Below are positions 4,260 through 6,484 of a stretch of 6,484 nt of DNA, piece by piece (positions within the stretch are counted from its first letter, which is position 1; each line of letters starts with the position of its first letter). The position numbers and the translations under genes are program-made. Under the pieces are notes generated by a model, which was not told the DNA's origin, made no database searches, and saw nothing but the letters and a program-made list of their open reading frames with translations. The stretch comes from Clostridia bacterium (lineage in GTDB: Bacteria > Bacillota > Clostridia > Christensenellales > UBA1242), in NCBI GenBank assembly GCA_017399515.1, contig JAFQBZ010000107.1, positions 1-6,484 on the forward strand. Reading direction: 5' to 3'.

Positions 4260-6484
4260 ATGGATAAATCTAAAGAAATATATTTGTTCCACCAAGGAAC
4301 ATATTACCACGCATATAATCTTCTTGGTTGCCACCCTGAAGTTGACGGTGCTTGGTTTAGAGTATGGGCACCAAATGCGAAAGAAATTAGCGTCGTCGGT
4401 GATTTCAATGGTTGGAACACTGAAGCCGCCAAAATGAAAAGAGTTGAAAACAGTGGTGTGTGGGAAATTTTTGTTTCAAACACCAAACAATATGACAACT
4501 ATAAATATAGAATAATCGCAAATGACGGAAGAGAACTTTATAAGGCTGACCCTTATGCAGTTCACAGTGAAAACAATTGGGGCAGTTGTTCAAAGGTTTA
4601 TGACTTTGCAGACTTTGAATGGACAGACAAAAAATATTACGAAGAAAAAGCAACTGAAAATCATTATGAAAAACCAATGAATATTTACGAAGTTAGCCTT
4701 GCTGGTTGGAAAAGACATGATGACGGCAGTTATTACACATATCGCGAACTTGCTGATGACCTTGTGCCATACGCAAAAGAAATGGGTTACACACATCTTG
4801 AAGTTATGCCACTAACTGAATATCCATTTGATGGTTCTTGGGGTTATCAAGTAACAGGTTACTTCTCAGTCACAAGCAGATTTGGAACACCTGAAGACTT
4901 TAGATATTTTGTTAATAAATGTCATGAAAACAGAATTTCAGTTATTATGGACTGGGTTCCAGCACACTTCCCAAAAGACGAGCATGGCTTAGTTGAGTGG
5001 GACGGCAGTTATCTTTACGAAAACCAAGGTTGGGACAGAATTGAACACAAAACTTGGGGAACAAGAAGATTTGATTATGGCAGACCTGAAGTTCAATCAT
5101 TCCTTATCAGTTCAGCAACATTCTTCATTGATAAATATCACATTGACGTAATTCGAATTGACGCGGTTTCATCATTGATTTATTTAGACTATGACAAAAA
5201 CGACGGCGAGTGGACACCTAATGAATATGGCGACAACAAAAACCTTGAAGCAATCGCATTCCTTAGAAAGTTAAACTCAGTTGTTTTAACAGAGTATCCA
5301 AATGTAATCACCATTGCGGAAGAATCAACCGCTTGGCCAATGGTTACAAAACCAGGCTATATTGGTGGTCTTGGTTTTAACTATAAATGGAATATGGGTT
5401 GGATGAACGACACACTTTCTTACATCTCAATCGACCCATTCTTTAGAAAAGATAATCACAACAAATTAACATTCTCAATGTTCTATGCATTCTCTGAAAA
5501 CTTCATTCTTCCAATTTCGCATGATGAAGTTGTTCACGGAAAATGCTCACTCTTAAACAAAATGTTTGGTGACTATGATCAAAAGTTTGATTTAATGAGA
5601 ACATATTTAATGTTTATGTATGGTCACCCAGGAAAGAAACTTTCATTCATGGGCAATGAGTTCGCTCAATTCGATGAATGGAAACATGACCGTGGGCTTG
5701 ACTTTATGCTTCTTGAATTTGATAAACACAAAAAGATGCATGAATTCACAAAAGCATTAAACAACTTCTACATTTCAAACAGTGAAATGTATGAAATTGA
5801 TTATTCTTGGGAAGGTTTCAAATGGCTTGCAGCCGATGACAGAGATCACAACATTGTGGCTTTTGAAAGAAGAAACAAAAAAGGCGATGTCATCATTGCA
5901 ATCTGCAACTTCTCACCTGTTCGTCATGAAGGTTATAAACTTGGCGTTGAAGAAGGCGCTTATGCAGAAGTTTTAAACACAAACGACAAACGATTTGGTG
6001 GCTCAGGCGTTATGTGTGGTGACATTGAAAGTGAACACTTTAAAGTGAATGGATATGACAACTCAATCACCATTAACTTAGAGCCAAACTCAGCAGTATA
6101 TTTCAAAAAGAAAGAAATTGTTCTTGATATTGACTCAAGATTCAGCATAGATTCTTATGACCACAAAATTGGCAAAAGAAATTCAACCAAAGAAGCAAAG
6201 AGCATTGTTTCAAAAATCATTGAAGCAAAAACCGCTTTCGCCGCTGAACCTATGAGAGAAGATTTTATTTATACTTCTAGCACTAATTCAATCAAACCTC
6301 AAGAGGTTGTTGAAGAAGTTGAAATAAAAGAAGAAATAAAAGTCGAAACAACAAAAATTAAACGCCCAAAAGGCAGACCTAGAAAACCGGTCGACCCAAA
6401 TGCGCCTGTTAAAGAGAAGCGCCCTAAGGGAAGACCAAGAAAACCGGTTGACCCAAATGCGCCTGTTAAAGAGAAGCGCCCTAA
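4260..6484 (+). CDS. glgB: 1,4-alpha-glucan branching enzyme with AT-hook-like repeat tail (3' end outside window)
   Basis: GlgB cuts 1,4-alpha-glucan chains and rejoins them in 1,6 linkage, branching glycogen in the cytosol. 741 codons are visible with no stop. An N-terminal CBM48 domain lies at about 25-115 (AWFRVWAPNAKEISVVGDFNGW). The GH13 barrel begins near NIYEVSLAGWKR (141-152), with ELADDLVPYAKEMGYTHLEVMPLTEYPFDGSWGYQ and DWVPAHFP (231-238). Catalytic residues are intact: nucleophile Asp301 in VIRIDAV, acid/base Glu354 in TIAEEST, and Asp422 in LPISHDEVVHGK. LSFMGNEFAQFDEW (461-474) and the C-terminal beta domain (about 530-617, ending EPNSAVYFKKK) complete a core of ordinary length. 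Residues 618-700 are an extra linker, Glu-rich at 681-697. From 701 there are tandem 19-residue units with PKGRPRK cores resembling AT-hooks, which is not a standard part of GlgB. The gene is open-ended, so it exceeds every ORF caller's stop-bounded frame here. The branching-enzyme call is secure; the role of the tail is unknown. Confidence 0.95.
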   Translation, partial: MDKSKEIYLFHQGTYYHAYNLLGCHPEVDGAWFRVWAPNAKEISVVGDFNGWNTEAAKMKRVENSGVWEIFVSNTKQYDNYKYRIIANDGRELYKADPYAVHSENNWGSCSKVYDFADFEWTDKKYYEEKATENHYEKPMNIYEVSLAGWKRHDDGSYYTYRELADDLVPYAKEMGYTHLEVMPLTEYPFDGSWGYQVTGYFSVTSRFGTPEDFRYFVNKCHENRISVIMDWVPAHFPKDEHGLVEWDGSYLYENQGWDRIEHKTWGTRRFDYGRPEVQSFLISSATFFIDKYHIDVIRIDAVSSLIYLDYDKNDGEWTPNEYGDNKNLEAIAFLRKLNSVVLTEYPNVITIAEESTAWPMVTKPGYIGGLGFNYKWNMGWMNDTLSYISIDPFFRKDNHNKLTFSMFYAFSENFILPISHDEVVHGKCSLLNKMFGDYDQKFDLMRTYLMFMYGHPGKKLSFMGNEFAQFDEWKHDRGLDFMLLEFDKHKKMHEFTKALNNFYISNSEMYEIDYSWEGFKWLAADDRDHNIVAFERRNKKGDVIIAICNFSPVRHEGYKLGVEEGAYAEVLNTNDKRFGGSGVMCGDIESEHFKVNGYDNSITINLEPNSAVYFKKKEIVLDIDSRFSIDSYDHKIGKRNSTKEAKSIVSKIIEAKTAFAAEPMREDFIYTSSTNSIKPQEVVEEVEIKEEIKVETTKIKRPKGRPRKPVDPNAPVKEKRPKGRPRKPVDPNAPVKEKRP
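6360..6484 (+). repeat. Tandem 57-base repeat encoding AT-hook-like 19-residue units
   Basis: Unit 1 is 6360-6416 and unit 2 is 6417-6473. A third unit begins at 6474 and is cut by the window end after 11 bases. Both full units encode KRPKGRPRKPVDPNAPVKE. They differ at six of 57 bases, all synonymous. A 35-base stretch is exactly repeated (6393-6427 and 6450-6484). The KGRPRK core with flanking Pro and basic residues resembles the AT-hook minor-groove-binding motif (GRP core). The number of units cannot be determined from this window. Confidence 0.9.

Noticed and set aside
4304..4796. Minus-strand frames opposite glgB
   Set aside because: They are shadows of the conserved glgB coding frame, with no promoter or ribosome binding site.
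6393..6440. Similarity of DPNAPVKEKRP to the DPNAPKRP start of eukaryotic HMG boxes
   Set aside because: Only the short Pro-rich arm resembles it; the three-helix HMG box does not follow. The repeat is better described as AT-hook-like.
6360..6484. Repeat as CRISPR or mobile-element end
   Set aside because: The units are directly tandem without spacers, preserve the reading frame and differ only synonymously, so it is a protein-coding repeat. Collapse or error at a contig edge remains possible for the copy number.

Overview
The window reads as chromosomal DNA from a low-GC, Gram-positive-type bacterium (Bacillota). A Clostridia-like gut lineage is my best guess, from the A/T-rich codon choice (AGA, AAA, TTA), strong AAGGA/AGGAGG ribosome binding sites, consensus sigma-A-type promoters, a sequence matching the Bacillota catabolite-control (cre) consensus, and the protein families. 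I cannot name a species. All genes read with the standard code; no mobile element, RNA gene or CRISPR array was seen.

Layout. Positions 1-612 are the 3' end of leuS (leucyl-tRNA synthetase). A hairpin at 624-653 can terminate transcription from both sides and separates leuS from a convergent minus-strand gene (679-2484). That gene encodes a 601-residue cytosolic protein with a transglutaminase/cysteine-protease-like Cys-His-Asp domain and a long uncharacterised C-terminal region. The 287-base gap at 2485-2771 is very A-rich and holds two divergent promoters. The minus-strand promoter is overlapped by an exact match to the cre consensus. The plus-strand promoter carries a dyad reaching from the -35 to the -10 box. 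A series of roughly helically spaced A-tracts lies between them.

The plus-strand unit is malQ (4-alpha-glucanotransferase, GH77, 2772-4214) followed after 45 bases by glgB (1,4-alpha-glucan branching enzyme, CBM48 + GH13, 4260 to beyond the window end). The two enzymes fit together in glycogen/alpha-glucan metabolism: MalQ rearranges and lengthens linear 1,4-glucans, and GlgB introduces 1,6 branches.

The most unusual feature is at the right edge. After a complete branching-enzyme core, the glgB frame runs on through a Glu-rich linker into tandem 19-residue units (KRPKGRPRKPVDPNAPVKE), each with an AT-hook-like PKGRPRK core. The units differ from each other only at synonymous positions and continue past the window end. 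A DNA-binding-type basic tail on a glycogen enzyme is unexpected and is the main candidate for something undescribed.
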